DNA of 64,000 nt from Halorubrum trapanicum (GCF_002355655.1 NZ_AP017569.1:248001-312000); one strand, 5' to 3'. Counted from the stretch's first letter, positions 26,332 to 35,797 are shown. The notes: generated from the letters alone by a model not told the origin. Translations and numbers: made by a program.

Positions 26332-27900
26332 TCAGCAGGCGACGCGCACTCGTTTCTCCGCGTCCGGTTCTCCGACGAACCCGTCGGCGTCGACGGCCTG
26401 TTCGACGTGGAAGACGGTCACCGACGCCACGTCGCGGTCCGTCCGTTCGCAGACGTACGACGCCACCGGTCGGTACCGCGACTCGGCGGCGTTCTTCAGC
26501 CTGAACCCGAACTGGTGCCAGAGGGTCGTCGGATACGTCTCCGCCGCGTCCGGCGGCCGGTCGAACGTGACCGCCCCGCCGTCACGCAGGTCGACCGTCT
26601 CGCCGGAATCGAGCGTGCCGGCGACGACGTACCAGCCCGAGGCGTCCGGCGGGTTCGGCGCGAAGAACGACCAGCTCACCTCCGACAGCTCGCCGGTCGA
26701 CTCCTGTGCCGGGAGGTCGACGAGTCCGACACCCGCGGCCTGCCACCAGACGAGCGCGAGGAAGAAGCCGACGAGCAGCGCGGCGGCGCCGACCCCGAGC
26801 ACGCGACGGGCTCGCGACGGAGTCCGGGACGCGGCCCCTGCGTCGGTGCCGCCGTCGCTCCGGTGCGCGGGGTCGGTCCCCCCGAGCCGCGCGGAGTCGG
26901 AGCGCCTCGTCGCGACGGCCTCGACCCGGTCCCACGCCGCGGGCGGGAGAAACAGGAGCAGGACCGAGGCCATGACGAACGGGAACACCGCGAGCCGCAT
27001 CGTCGCGGCCATGCCGAGGTGCGCGGCGACGAACGCGAGGGCGAGTGCGGTCCTGCGCCGTCCGGTGGCGACGACCAGCAGGGGGGAGACGGAGAGGAGC
27101 GCGATCCAGAGCCAGTTGACCGCGGTCAGGACGGCGGTGTACTCCGAGACGAGCGGCCCCAGCCCCACGGTGAACTCGCCCAACTGGAAGATCCGAGGGA
27201 CCGCAGTCCCGGACGTCCACGCGTCGCTCCGGTACTTCGAGACCGCGTTCGCCGCGTATATCGACACGAGCGTCAGGAGCGTGACGGCCGTTCCGACCGA
27301 ACAGACCCGCGGGTCGGCGGCATCTCCTCGGTCGTCTCTCGCCCGTCCGTCGCTCGCTCGTCCGTCGACGTCGCCCCGAGCGTCGCGGTCGCTCCGGCGA
27401 CCCGAACCGAGCGAATAGCGCGCGTCGAGCGGAAGGAAGAGGCTCAAGAAGAGGAACACGGCGAGGATCGAGTTCCCGCCGTTGATCACGTACGGGTTCC
27501 GCGCGTACAGCGACGCGAGCAGGAGGAGCGAGATCCCTGTGGCCGCCCGCGTGCGGTAGCCGACCAGCAGGCAGACGGCGGCGACGACGGCGACCGCGAG
27601 GAGTCCCGTCTGTACCCGCGCTGACCCGGACATCGCGTGGAGGGACGCTCGCTCCAGCAGCGGGAAGGTCTCGGCGAGCGTCGAGCGAGGGAGGACGCCG
27701 CCGTCCGTGTAGAACGTCCGAATCGCCGGGAGCCGATAGATCAGCAGGTCGGCGAGGAGGAGGAGCGCCACCGCGATCCGAAAGATGCCAAGCCCCCGCG
27801 GATCGATCCCGAGGCGCGGCCGGGCGCGTTCACGGAACGACTCGCGCGCACCGCCGTATCGGGAACTCGCCGCTGAGAGGCGCTGGCTTGGTGGCGTCAT
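26332..27900 (-). CDS. HTTM-domain membrane protein (vitamin K-dependent carboxylase-like)
   Basis: A 522-residue integral membrane protein. Starting LGIDPRGLGIFRIAVALLLLADL, it has about eight membrane helices in the pattern of HTTM proteins, which share the membrane core of gamma-glutamyl carboxylase. A charged Asp/Arg-rich loop (about residues 175-215) and a C-terminal domain outside the membrane (SWSFFAPNPPDASGWYVVAGT onwards) follow. Its enzyme activity is unknown. The frame is open far upstream, but the ATG at 27898-27900 gives a sensible N-terminus. It lies on the opposite strand inside the trp/aro cluster. Confidence 0.8.
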   Translation of the reverse strand: MTPPSQRLSAASSRYGGARESFRERARPRLGIDPRGLGIFRIAVALLLLADLLIYRLPAIRTFYTDGGVLPRSTLAETFPLLERASLHAMSGSARVQTGLLAVAVVAAVCLLVGYRTRAATGISLLLLASLYARNPYVINGGNSILAVFLFLSLFLPLDARYSLGSGRRSDRDARGDVDGRASDGRARDDRGDAADPRVCSVGTAVTLLTLVSIYAANAVSKYRSDAWTSGTAVPRIFQLGEFTVGLGPLVSEYTAVLTAVNWLWIALLSVSPLLVVATGRRRTALALAFVAAHLGMAATMRLAVFPFVMASVLLLFLPPAAWDRVEAVATRRSDSARLGGTDPAHRSDGGTDAGAASRTPSRARRVLGVGAAALLVGFFLALVWWQAAGVGLVDLPAQESTGELSEVSWSFFAPNPPDASGWYVVAGTLDSGETVDLRDGGAVTFDRPPDAAETYPTTLWHQFGFRLKNAAESRYRPVASYVCERTDRDVASVTVFHVEQAVDADGFVGEPDAEKRVRVAC

Positions 27901-28020
27901 GCGGAGGTGTGCGTTAGACGATACTATCTCAGTGATAAGTGCTTTGTCGTCGCCGCGCCGGCCTCCGCATCGCGCGACCCTTCCGCAGTTTTCAAGCCGG
28001 CGGGCCGTGAGGTTCCGACA

Positions 28021-29193
28021 ATGACACGCACGGTCTGGGTCAAAGCCGACGGCGCCGTCGGCGACTGGGAGGCGCGCAAGCGACGGGTCACGGCCGCCAT
28101 CGAGGCCGGCGCGGACTGGGTGCTCGTCGACGAGGGCGACGTCGGCCGCGTCCGCGAGCTCGGCGACGTGAACGTGGCGGCGTTCCGCTCCGACGCCGAC
28201 GTGATCGACGACGCCGAGAGCGACGCCGAGGCCGATGCGTACTTCGTCGGCAAGGGCGGCGAGGGCGACGGGACGATCGACATGCCCGAGGACCTCTCGG
28301 GCTCGGCCGACCTGACCACGCTGCGCCGCCGCGACGACCGCGCGCAGGGCGCGTACGTCCGCGTTCTGGGCACCGAGTACGAGGAGTTCGCCGAGGCCGC
28401 GGCCGACGAGGCCGAGTTCACCGTGATCGTCGGCGAGGACTGGTCGATCATCCCGCTGGAGAACCTCATCGCCCGGGTCGGCGACGAGACGCACCTGATC
28501 GCTGGCGCCACGACCGCCGCGGAGGCCCGGACCGCGTTCGAGACGCTGGAGATCGGCGCCGACGGCGTCCTCCTCGACGCGGACTCGCCCGACGAGATCC
28601 GCGGCGCGGTCGAGGCCCGCGACGCCGCCGACCGCGAGACGCTCGACCTCCGGCACGCCGAGGTGACCGAGGTCGAACAGACCGGGATGGCGGACCGCGT
28701 CTGCATCGACACCGGATCGCTGATGGACGACAGCGAGGGGATGCTCGTCGGCTCGATGTCTCGCGGGCTCTTCTTCGTCCACGCCGAGACCGCGGAGTCG
28801 CCGTACGTCGCCTCGCGCCCGTTCCGCGTGAACGCCGGCGCGGTCCACGCGTACGTCCGCAACGCCGAGGGCGGCACGAACTACCTCGCCGAGCTGTCGA
28901 GCGGCGACGAGGTACAGGTCGTCGACACCGACGGCCACACGCGCGAGGCGGTGGTGGGACGCGTGAAGATCGAGAAGCGCCCGATGTTCCGGATCCAGGC
29001 GGAGATCGAGACGGAGGACGGTACCGACCGCATCGAGACGCTCATCCAGAACGCCGAGACCGTGAAGATCGCGACGAGCGAGGGGCGGAAGGCCGTCACC
29101 GACGTCGAGCCCGGCGACGAGGCGCTCGTCTACTACGAGGACGTGGCGCGCCACTTCGGCGAAGCCGTCGAGGAGAGCATCATCGAGAAGTGA
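28021..29193 (+). CDS. 3-dehydroquinate synthase II
   Basis: Oxidative deamination and cyclisation of aminodideoxyheptulosonate to 3-dehydroquinate, the second step of the archaeal shikimate entry route. The 390-residue protein has the family N-terminus RTVWVKADG, then GEDWSIIPLENLIA, CIDTGSLMDDSEGMLVGSMSRGLFFVH and FRVNAGAVHAYV. It works with the aldolase encoded at 25519; the HTTM gene now sits between them. The ATG follows a GC-rich spacer shared with the divergent HTTM gene. Confidence 0.94.
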   Translation: MTRTVWVKADGAVGDWEARKRRVTAAIEAGADWVLVDEGDVGRVRELGDVNVAAFRSDADVIDDAESDAEADAYFVGKGGEGDGTIDMPEDLSGSADLTTLRRRDDRAQGAYVRVLGTEYEEFAEAAADEAEFTVIVGEDWSIIPLENLIARVGDETHLIAGATTAAEARTAFETLEIGADGVLLDADSPDEIRGAVEARDAADRETLDLRHAEVTEVEQTGMADRVCIDTGSLMDDSEGMLVGSMSRGLFFVHAETAESPYVASRPFRVNAGAVHAYVRNAEGGTNYLAELSSGDEVQVVDTDGHTREAVVGRVKIEKRPMFRIQAEIETEDGTDRIETLIQNAETVKIATSEGRKAVTDVEPGDEALVYYEDVARHFGEAVEESIIEK

Positions 29194-29302
29194 GGCGGTC
29201 GCGGTCGCGCGACCGCGACTCCGATCGCGCTCGGGGCGCGGAGAACCGGCCTGGATCGTGTCGACCCGAACGCATTTCACGGAGACTCCGGATCCGGTGT
29301 CC

Positions 29303-29920
29303 ATGGCAGTCGCTGACGAAGGTAGCCGTCACGTCGCTGAGTCGGGATTCGTCGAACGAGTTCGCCACCTCGCGGACGCCGCGAACCCGGCGTTCGCGGC
29401 CGGGAGCTTCCTCGTGCCGCTGGCGTTTTTCGCCGCGAGCCTCGCGCTCGCGAGTACCGAACTCCTCTTTTATACCCACATCGCCGCCGGCGCGGTGTGG
29501 TTCGGCTTCGCGATCATCTTCCCGGCGATCATCGGGCCGACGCTGGGCGGCCTCGACGAGGAGGCGTCGGCCGCGGTGAACAGGACGCTGATTCCGAAGG
29601 CCGTCTTCTTCCTCGTCGGCTTCTCGCTGACGACGGTGTTGTCCGGGACGGTCCTGTTGACGCCTGACCTCGGGCTCGGCTACGGCTTCGGCGGGACGTG
29701 GTCCGGGCTCGCGCTCGGTCTGGGGTGGGGGCTGTTCGCGTTCGGGCTGGCGGTCCCACACCGGCTCCAGCTCAGCGCGTACTACGAGACGCTGTCGCCG
29801 GACCCGGACGCCGCCCGGCTCGAAGCGATCGAGAAGAAGAACCTGATCGTCGGCCTGTTCGAGGGCGCCGTGATGCTCGCGCTCATCGTATTGATGACCG
29901 GGTTCCGGCTGGGAATGTAA
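29303..29920 (+). CDS. Integral membrane protein of unknown function
   Basis: A 205-residue protein with about five membrane helices. Notable segments are ELLFYTHIAAGAVWFGFAII with a membrane-embedded His, a glycine-rich helix (LGLGYGFGGTWSGLALGLG), VPHRLQLSAYYETLSP in a loop, and a final helix FEGAVMLALIVLMTGF. The His-in-helix arrangement recalls haem or quinone proteins, but I cannot assign a family. The ATG at 29303 is preferred to a GTG at 29258. It follows dehydroquinate synthase II by 109 bases on the same strand. Confidence 0.75.
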   Translation: MAVADEGSRHVAESGFVERVRHLADAANPAFAAGSFLVPLAFFAASLALASTELLFYTHIAAGAVWFGFAIIFPAIIGPTLGGLDEEASAAVNRTLIPKAVFFLVGFSLTTVLSGTVLLTPDLGLGYGFGGTWSGLALGLGWGLFAFGLAVPHRLQLSAYYETLSPDPDAARLEAIEKKNLIVGLFEGAVMLALIVLMTGFRLGM

Positions 29921-30069
29921 CGGCGTTTGAACGCATGGGTTGAATACACGGTTTCACAGCAGTACGGAATACGGATTACGCATTTCGCAGCATACGCTCT
30001 TTTGGGGTGGCTAGCATGGTTGCGATCAGTACAGCGATCAATAGCGGAGGTGACGCAGATCGGCCGAGT

Positions 30070-30515
30070 GGTTGCTTATAAGTTGCGGCGAGTCCGCGGT
30101 GGAGTTTTCCAAAGTCTCCGTCAATCGTTTATAAATAAACATCCGTTGGCCGACAGAGAGCACCGCTAAAGCCCCAGCCGCTCGCTTATAAATGGTTAGC
30201 GATGAATCGGCGGAGACTACCTCCAAAGCCCCAGCCGCGAAGCCGCCGCACACTCGCTGTGCTCCTCACTCGTTCCGGTGCTTGCGTCGTCTGCGGCGGC
30301 TTCGCGGCTGCCCGTTTGAGTCCCACCCCGCACAGCCTCACACCTCCCCAGCCTCGTCAGTCGCCGTCGCTTCGCTCGGCGACTGACTCCCTCGCGCGGG
30401 CGGTTCGCGCCGCGTTGCGGCGCTCACCGGCACGCGCCACCGCCGTGTTTATTTATAAGTAATCGTCGCCGCTCACGGGTATTTAAATATCATACCGCTG
30501 CCGCCGGTCTGACTC
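30070..30515 (+). repeat. Dispersed three-hairpin element, copy 3, with tandem TATA-like units
   Basis: The 643-base gap 29921-30563 between convergent genes holds this element; 29921-30069 shows nothing I can support. Three tandem units begin at TTATAA boxes 30076, 30129 and 30186, each ending near CCAAAG or CTAAAGCCCCAG. Hairpin I has 19-bp perfect arms (30232-30250 with 30292-30310), with many bases different from copies 1 and 2 on both arms. Hairpin II has 11-bp arms (30356-30366 with 30377-30387). Hairpin III contains a 7-bp stem with a GTT loop (30407-30423). A TTATAA box (about 30453) and an ATTTAAAT palindrome near 30482 end it. Confidence 0.8.
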
Positions 30516-30563
30516 ATCCACTCCCCTAATCGGTCGCGGAGCAGACGAATCCTCGCAGCTACG

Positions 30564-32090
30564 TCAGATCCCGTACAGCTCGCCGTACTTCTCGTCGACG
30601 TAGTCGAGGAAGGCGTCCGCCGAGAAGTCCTCGCCGGTCGCCCGCTTCACGAGCTCGTTCGTCTCGTAGCGGGAGCCGTGCTGATGGACGTTCTCGCCGA
30701 GCCAGTCCTGGAGGTCGTCGAACTCGCCGTCGGCGATCTTCCCGTCGAGGTCGTCGATGTCGGCCTCGGCGGCCTCGAACAGCTGGGCCGCCATCACGGA
30801 GCCGAGCGAGTAGGTGGGGAAGTAGCCGAAGTTGCCGTGGCTCCAGTGGATGTCCTGGAGGCAGCCCTCGCTGTCGGTGTCGGGGCGGATACCGAGGTAC
30901 TCCTCGTACTTGTCGTTCCAGACCTCGGGCACGTCCTCGACGTCGAGGTCGCCGCGGATCAGGTCGCGCTCGATCTCGAACCGGATGACGATGTGGAGGT
31001 GGTAGGTGAGCTCGTCGGCCTCGACGCGGATGAGGTTGTCCTCGTACACCTGGTTGAACGCCTCGTAGGCGTCCCGGACCGTCGCCTCCTCCGTCTGCGG
31101 GAAGTGCTCCTGGAAGATCGGGAGGAACTGCTCCCAGAACGCCTCGCTGCGCCCGACGTGGTTCTCCCAGAGCCGCGACTGCGACTCGTGGACCGAGAGG
31201 TCGCGCGACTCGCCGAGCGGCGTGCCGAAGTGCTCCTGCGGCAGCCCGAGGTTGTACTGCGCGTGGCCGTACTCGTGGATCGTCGAGCCGACGGCGCCGA
31301 GCGGGTCCTCCTCGTCGAAGCGGGTCGTCACGCGGCAGTCGAACTGGTTGCCCGAGGTGAACGGGTGCGAGGAGACGTCGAGGCGACCGCGGTCGAAGTC
31401 GTAGCCGACGAGCTCCAGCGCGTCTCGGGAGAGCGCTTCCTGCTCCTCTTCGGGGAACGTCCCCTCGAAGGTGTCGACCGCGAGGTCGACGTCGGACTCG
31501 CGGATCTCGTCGATCATCGGGACGAGCGCCTCGCGGAGCTCGGTGAGGATCGACTCGGCGCGCTCCATCGACAGGCACGGCTCGAACTCCTCGAAGAGGA
31601 CCTCGTAGGGGTCGCGGTCGGGGTCGATGTGCTCGGCGTACTCGCGCTTCAGCTCGACGTGCTTCTCGAGGTAGGGGGCGAACTCATCGAACTCGTCTTC
31701 GGCCTTCGCCTCCTCCCACGCCTGGAGCGCCTCGGAGCCGGTCTCGGAGATCTCCTCGACGAGCTCGACCGGGACGGCGTCGGCGCGCTCGTACTCGCGG
31801 CGGACCTCGCGGACGACCGCCGCCCGCTCCTCGGTGAGGTCGGCGTCGTCGAGCTCGTCGAGCAGCTCGCCCGTCTCGTCGGCGGTGACCATGTCGTGCT
31901 GGACGGAGGAGAGCGCCGAGAGCTGCTTCGACCGGGCCGGCGTGCCGCCCTCGGGCATCATCACCTGCTGGTCCCAGCCGAGGACGCCGGAGGCGCTGCC
32001 GACCGCGTTCCACCGCTCGACGCGGTCGAGGAGGGCGTCGTAGGCGTCCGGTACGTCGGCTGCGTCGTCTGGCGCGGCTTCCGTTGCCAT
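30564..32090 (-). CDS. M32-family metallocarboxypeptidase
   Basis: A zinc carboxypeptidase of the Taq/PfuCP family that removes C-terminal residues from peptides in the cytoplasm. The 508-residue, largely helical acidic protein has the HEXXH zinc motif in GSTIHEYGHAQYN (near residue 270), with a likely third ligand Glu in LSVHESQSRLWENHVG. Other family segments are RVTTRFDEEDPLGAV and HWSHGNFGYFPTYSLG. The ATG at 32088-32090 gives the normal family length; the frame is open upstream but looks non-coding. Confidence 0.93.
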   Translation of the reverse strand: MATEAAPDDAADVPDAYDALLDRVERWNAVGSASGVLGWDQQVMMPEGGTPARSKQLSALSSVQHDMVTADETGELLDELDDADLTEERAAVVREVRREYERADAVPVELVEEISETGSEALQAWEEAKAEDEFDEFAPYLEKHVELKREYAEHIDPDRDPYEVLFEEFEPCLSMERAESILTELREALVPMIDEIRESDVDLAVDTFEGTFPEEEQEALSRDALELVGYDFDRGRLDVSSHPFTSGNQFDCRVTTRFDEEDPLGAVGSTIHEYGHAQYNLGLPQEHFGTPLGESRDLSVHESQSRLWENHVGRSEAFWEQFLPIFQEHFPQTEEATVRDAYEAFNQVYEDNLIRVEADELTYHLHIVIRFEIERDLIRGDLDVEDVPEVWNDKYEEYLGIRPDTDSEGCLQDIHWSHGNFGYFPTYSLGSVMAAQLFEAAEADIDDLDGKIADGEFDDLQDWLGENVHQHGSRYETNELVKRATGEDFSADAFLDYVDEKYGELYGI

Positions 32091-32235
32091 ACGCGACGGA
32101 TCGATCCCGGTCGTTAAATAGGGACCGAACGCGGAACCCGCTCGTTCCGCGCGCGGAACCGCCGAATTCCCTCGCAGCCGCGACCGGCCGCGAGCGCGAG
32201 ATATATGCCCGGCGCCGCGGAACGGCCTACAACCG

Positions 32236-33282
32236 ATGTCCGACGACGACTTCATCGACCTGCGGTCCGACACTGTCACGGCGCCCTCGGACGAGATGCG
32301 CGACGCGGCCGCGACCGCCGAGGTCGGCGACGACGTGTATCGCGACGACCCGACGGTCAACGAGCTGGAGCGCCGGGCGGCCGAGGCGGTCGGCACGGAG
32401 GCGGCGCTGTACGTGCCCTCCGGGACGATGGCGAACCAGATCGCGGTCCACGCGCACACGGAGCCGGGCCAGGAGCTCCTCTTGGAGCGCGAGTCGCACA
32501 TCTACCGCTGGGAGCTGGCTGGCGCGGCCAAGCTCTCCGGCGTCCAGACGCGGACGGTAGACGCCGGCGAGCGCTGCGTCCCGACGCCCGAGGCGGTCCG
32601 CGAGGGGCTCGTCGACGAGGACCTCCACCGCCCCGGGACCGGCCTGCTCTCCCTTGAGAACACGCACAACTACCGCGGCGGCAAGGCGATCCCGGTCGAT
32701 CGGATCGCGGCCGCGGCCGAGGCCGCACGCGACGCCGACGTGCCGATTCACCTCGACGGTGCGCGCGTGTTCAACGCCGCGGTCGCGCTCGGCGTCGACG
32801 CGAGCGAGATCGTCGCCCCCGTCGACAGCGTCACCTTCTGCCTCTCGAAGGGGCTCGGCGCCCCCGTCGGCTCGATCCTCGCCGGCGACGAGGCGTTCGT
32901 CGAGGACGCGCGCCGCGTCCGCAAGCTGTTCGGCGGCGGGATGCGGCAGGCCGGCATCATCGCCGCGCCCGGCCTCCGCGCGCTGGAGAACGTCGACCGC
33001 CTCGCCGAGGACCACGCCAACGCGGAGCGGCTCGCGGCCGGCCTCGACGCGCTCGACGGCGTCGACGCGCCCGCGCCCGACACCAACATCGTCGTCGCGC
33101 ACACCGAGGACGCCGGCATCCCGGCCGAGTCGCTCTACGCGGCGTGTAAGGAGGCCGGCGTCGGCTGCGTCGAGTTCGCGGACTACACGACGCGGTTCAC
33201 CACCCACCTCGACGTCGACGAGGCCGACGTCGACGAGGCGGTCGAGCGGATCGCGGCCGTCGTCGACGACCTCCGGGACTGA
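32236..33282 (+). CDS. Low-specificity L-threonine aldolase
   Basis: PLP-dependent cleavage of L-threonine or L-allo-threonine to glycine and acetaldehyde. The 348-residue protein begins with the family signature FIDLRSDTVTAPSDEMRDA, followed by GDDVYRDDPTVNELE, LYVPSGTMANQIAVHAH, ENTHNYRGGKAIPVD and the PLP Lys in VTFCLSKGLGAPVGS. The glycine made could feed the glycine cleavage pathway represented here by gcvT. The gene is divergent from the M32 peptidase, with the promoter between. Confidence 0.93.
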   Translation: MSDDDFIDLRSDTVTAPSDEMRDAAATAEVGDDVYRDDPTVNELERRAAEAVGTEAALYVPSGTMANQIAVHAHTEPGQELLLERESHIYRWELAGAAKLSGVQTRTVDAGERCVPTPEAVREGLVDEDLHRPGTGLLSLENTHNYRGGKAIPVDRIAAAAEAARDADVPIHLDGARVFNAAVALGVDASEIVAPVDSVTFCLSKGLGAPVGSILAGDEAFVEDARRVRKLFGGGMRQAGIIAAPGLRALENVDRLAEDHANAERLAAGLDALDGVDAPAPDTNIVVAHTEDAGIPAESLYAACKEAGVGCVEFADYTTRFTTHLDVDEADVDEAVERIAAVVDDLRD

Positions 33283-33354
33283 CGGGACGGGTCCGCCCCC
33301 GACTTGAGGTTCGGCACGGAAACGTTCAACTCGGCTGCCGACCAACGCCCACTC

Positions 33355-33423
33355 ATGGGTACGCAGGTAGTCGACGCGAACGCGCGGACCGGCCGAACCG
33401 TGGTGAACCGCACCCGCCCCTGA
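33355..33423 (+). CDS. Possible 22-residue leader ORF before the DUF2209 gene
   Basis: ATG at 33355 opens MGTQVVDANARTGRTVVNRTRP with a TGA stop at 33421-33423. The stop overlaps GAGGT (33422-33426), which is a plausible Shine-Dalgarno for the GTG at 33434. It could couple translation to the next gene. No homology is claimed, and chance occurrence cannot be excluded. Confidence 0.25.
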   Translation: MGTQVVDANARTGRTVVNRTRP

Positions 33424-33433
33424 GGTCGTCGGC

Positions 33434-33790
33434 GTGGACATCAGCGGGCGCCACGAGGAGGACGGCGAGTACCTGATGGTCGCGGCCGCGGTCCACGCGC
33501 GCGTCGACTCCTCGCGGATCCGGTCGGTGGAGGGGGTCGGGTTCGCCGCCGCGCGCGAGGGGCCGACGCTGGAGGCGACCGTCGCGCTCGTCGCCGAGGC
33601 GGTCGGGGACCTCCCGACGCCGCCGGACGGTCCGATCGTCGCGGAGGGCGGCGAGTTCTACGAGGAGCCGGCGGAACGCGTCGGCCTCAGCTTCCAGCCC
33701 GACTTTAAATACGTCGAGAGCATAGGCGAGCGCGAAACAGTGCAGGCAGCACACCACGCCGCGTACGCCGCTCGGGACCTCCTCCGATGA
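33434..33790 (+). CDS. DUF2209 family protein
   Basis: A 118-residue protein of unknown function. DISGRHEEDGEYLMVAAAVH at its start and the PDFKYVESIGERETVQAAHHAAYAARDLL-type C-terminus (quoted in part) match archaeal DUF2209. The only start codon in frame after the last stop is the GTG at 33434, although the codons just before it (VVGV) look like family sequence, so the true N-terminus is uncertain. It overlaps hflX by four bases (ATGA), suggesting a joint function or regulation. Confidence 0.75.
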   Translation: MDISGRHEEDGEYLMVAAAVHARVDSSRIRSVEGVGFAAAREGPTLEATVALVAEAVGDLPTPPDGPIVAEGGEFYEEPAERVGLSFQPDFKYVESIGERETVQAAHHAAYAARDLLR

Positions 33791-35136
33791 CCGGGGACGC
33801 CGGAGCGGCGGACGCCGACGCCGAGTCGCCGACCGAGGGACGCCGCGCAGTCGTCGCCAAGCGGGTCGATAGCGGGACGGCCGACCTCGCAGAGATCTCA
33901 CAGCTCGCGGCCGCCGCGGGCTACGAGGTGGTCGGCGAGCTCACCCAGACTCGCACCGAGGACGCCGCCTTCATGTTCGGCGAGGGGAAGGTCGCGGAGC
34001 TACGCGACCTCGTCCGCCGCACCGACGCCGACGCGGTGATAATCGACAACGACGTCGGGCCGTATCAGACGTTCAACGTCGGCGGGAAGCTCCCCGAGGG
34101 CGTCGAGGTCGTCGACCGGTTCACGCTCATCCTCGAAATATTCGGCCAGCGCGCCGACACCCGGAAGGCGCAGCTCCAGGTCGACCTCGCGGAGCTGCGG
34201 TACGAGCTGCCGCGCGCGGAGGCGAAGGCGAGCCTCGCGAAACGCGACGAGCGACCGGGATTCATGGGGCTCGGCGAGTACGACGAGAGCGTCGAGCGCG
34301 ACATCAAACGGCAGATCTCGGAGATCCGTGACGAGCTGGAGTCGATCGCGGAGAAGGAGGAGGCGCGGCGCGAGCAGCGCCGCGACTCCGGCTTCGACCT
34401 CGTCGCGCTCGCGGGCTACACTAACGCGGGGAAGTCGACGCTGATGCGCCGGCTCGCGGACGAGCTGGAGGTCGACGAGAACGCCGACCGCCACCGCGAC
34501 CTCGACACCACCGCCGAGTCACAGGATATGCTGTTCACGACGCTCGGCACCACGACGCGCCGGGCGGAGATGGAGAAGCGCGACGTCCTCCTCACCGACA
34601 CGGTGGGGTTCATCGCGGACCTCCCGCACTGGCTCGTGGAGTCGTTCGAGTCGACGCTCGACTCCGTCTACCGGGCCGACCTCGTGCTGCTCGTCGTCGA
34701 CGCCAGCGAGCCGGTCGAGGAGATGCGCGAGAAGCTCGTCACGAGCCACGACACGCTCTACGAGCGCAACGAGGCGCCGGTCGTCACCGTGTTCAACAAG
34801 ATCGACCGGCTGGAGCCCGGGGGGCTCGCGGACAAGCGCGCCGCGCTCTCGGGCGTCGCGCCCGACCCGATCGCCGTCTCGGCGAAGACCGGGGCCGGGG
34901 TGGCCGAACTCCGTGACCGCGTCGAGGGCGAACTCCCCGACTGGGAGCGAGAGCGACTCGTCCTCCCCGTCTCGGACGACGCGATGAGCCTCGTCTCGTG
35001 GGTCCACGACCACGGGTACGTCGCCGAGGAGACGTACGCGGGCGGCCAGGTGACGGTGGACTTCGAGGCGAAGCCCTCCATCGTCTCTCGGGCCCGCGCG
35101 AAGGCGGCCGAAATCGCGCCCGCCGAGTCGGCGTGA
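33787..35136 (+). CDS. hflX: HflX-family ribosome-associated GTPase
   Basis: A 449-residue GTPase that binds the large ribosomal subunit and is linked to ribosome splitting or rescue under stress. The N-terminal HflX domain (about residues 20-190) has LTQTRTEDAAFMFGEGKVAEL and a basic coiled-coil (KRQISEIRDELESIAEKEEA). The G domain has G1 LAGYTNAGKST, G3 DTVGFIADLPHWLVESFEST, G4 FNKID and G5 VSAKTG. A C-terminal acidic domain follows. It overlaps the DUF2209 gene by four bases. Confidence 0.95.
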   Translation: MTGDAGAADADAESPTEGRRAVVAKRVDSGTADLAEISQLAAAAGYEVVGELTQTRTEDAAFMFGEGKVAELRDLVRRTDADAVIIDNDVGPYQTFNVGGKLPEGVEVVDRFTLILEIFGQRADTRKAQLQVDLAELRYELPRAEAKASLAKRDERPGFMGLGEYDESVERDIKRQISEIRDELESIAEKEEARREQRRDSGFDLVALAGYTNAGKSTLMRRLADELEVDENADRHRDLDTTAESQDMLFTTLGTTTRRAEMEKRDVLLTDTVGFIADLPHWLVESFESTLDSVYRADLVLLVVDASEPVEEMREKLVTSHDTLYERNEAPVVTVFNKIDRLEPGGLADKRAALSGVAPDPIAVSAKTGAGVAELRDRVEGELPDWERERLVLPVSDDAMSLVSWVHDHGYVAEETYAGGQVTVDFEAKPSIVSRARAKAAEIAPAESA

Positions 35137-35197
35137 GGGGTCGCCTCGACGACGCGACCGGGTCCGGTTCGCGGCGGGACGGTGGGACGGCTCCGGC

Positions 35198-35797
35198 TCA
35201 GAACTGCGGGCCGAGCGACCCGAGCGCGTCGCTCTTCTCTATCGCCCGCGCGAGGTCGACGGTCGCGGCCCCGAGGGTTTCCAGCCGCTCTCGGACGGCG
35301 TCGTCCGCCACCTCGCGGGACTCGAAGTCGTCGTCGCTCGCGTACACGCCGTCGACGACGTGGGCGCCGAAGAAGGCGAAGACGGGTCGGAGCTCCTGAT
35401 CGACCGCGAGGTAGTGGTGATCCGTCGCGCCGGTGGCGACGAGCCCGACCGCGGCGTCCTCGAACGGCGCCACGTCGGCCTGCCACATGCCGCGCGGGAC
35501 CATGTCGAGCAGGTTCTTCAGCGCCCCGGAGTAGGAGCCGCGGTAGACCGGCGTACCGACGACGTAGGCGTCGGCCGCGACGATCCGTTCGAGCGCGGCC
35601 GCGGTGTCGCCTTCGTACTCGTCGAGCCCGCGTCCGTCCGCGGTGACGAGGTCGTACTCCGCGAGGTGGAGTACCTCCGTCTCGACCCCGTCGCTGGCCG
35701 AATCGGCCGCTTCGAGCGCGGTCTCCACCGCGCTGCGGGTCTTCGACTCGGTCGAGACGCTGCCCGCGATCCCGAGGACGGCGGTCGCGTCGGTCAC
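35198..35797 (-). CDS. NAD(P)H-dependent FMN reductase
   Basis: A 199-residue flavodoxin-fold reductase that supplies reduced FMN to a partner monooxygenase. The N-terminus VLGIAGSVSTESKTRSAVE has the phosphate-binding loop, and TPVYRGSYSGALKNLLDMVP is the flavin-ring loop typical of SsuE/MsuE reductases. The GTG at 35795-35797 overlaps the last codon of the upstream monooxygenase gene (stop at 35794-35796), so the two are translated together and probably form one two-component system. Confidence 0.9.
   Translation of the reverse strand: MTDATAVLGIAGSVSTESKTRSAVETALEAADSASDGVETEVLHLAEYDLVTADGRGLDEYEGDTAAALERIVAADAYVVGTPVYRGSYSGALKNLLDMVPRGMWQADVAPFEDAAVGLVATGATDHHYLAVDQELRPVFAFFGAHVVDGVYASDDDFESREVADDAVRERLETLGAATVDLARAIEKSDALGSLGPQF

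Noticed and set aside
29927-30169. 80-codon plus-strand frame after the membrane protein at 29303
   Set aside because: Runs into the tandem repeat units, has no promoter and no coding bias; probably chance.
30678-32117. 479-codon plus-strand frame opposite the M32 peptidase
   Set aside because: Low-complexity Leu/Val/Asp/Glu shadow; the HEYGH peptidase is clear on the minus strand.
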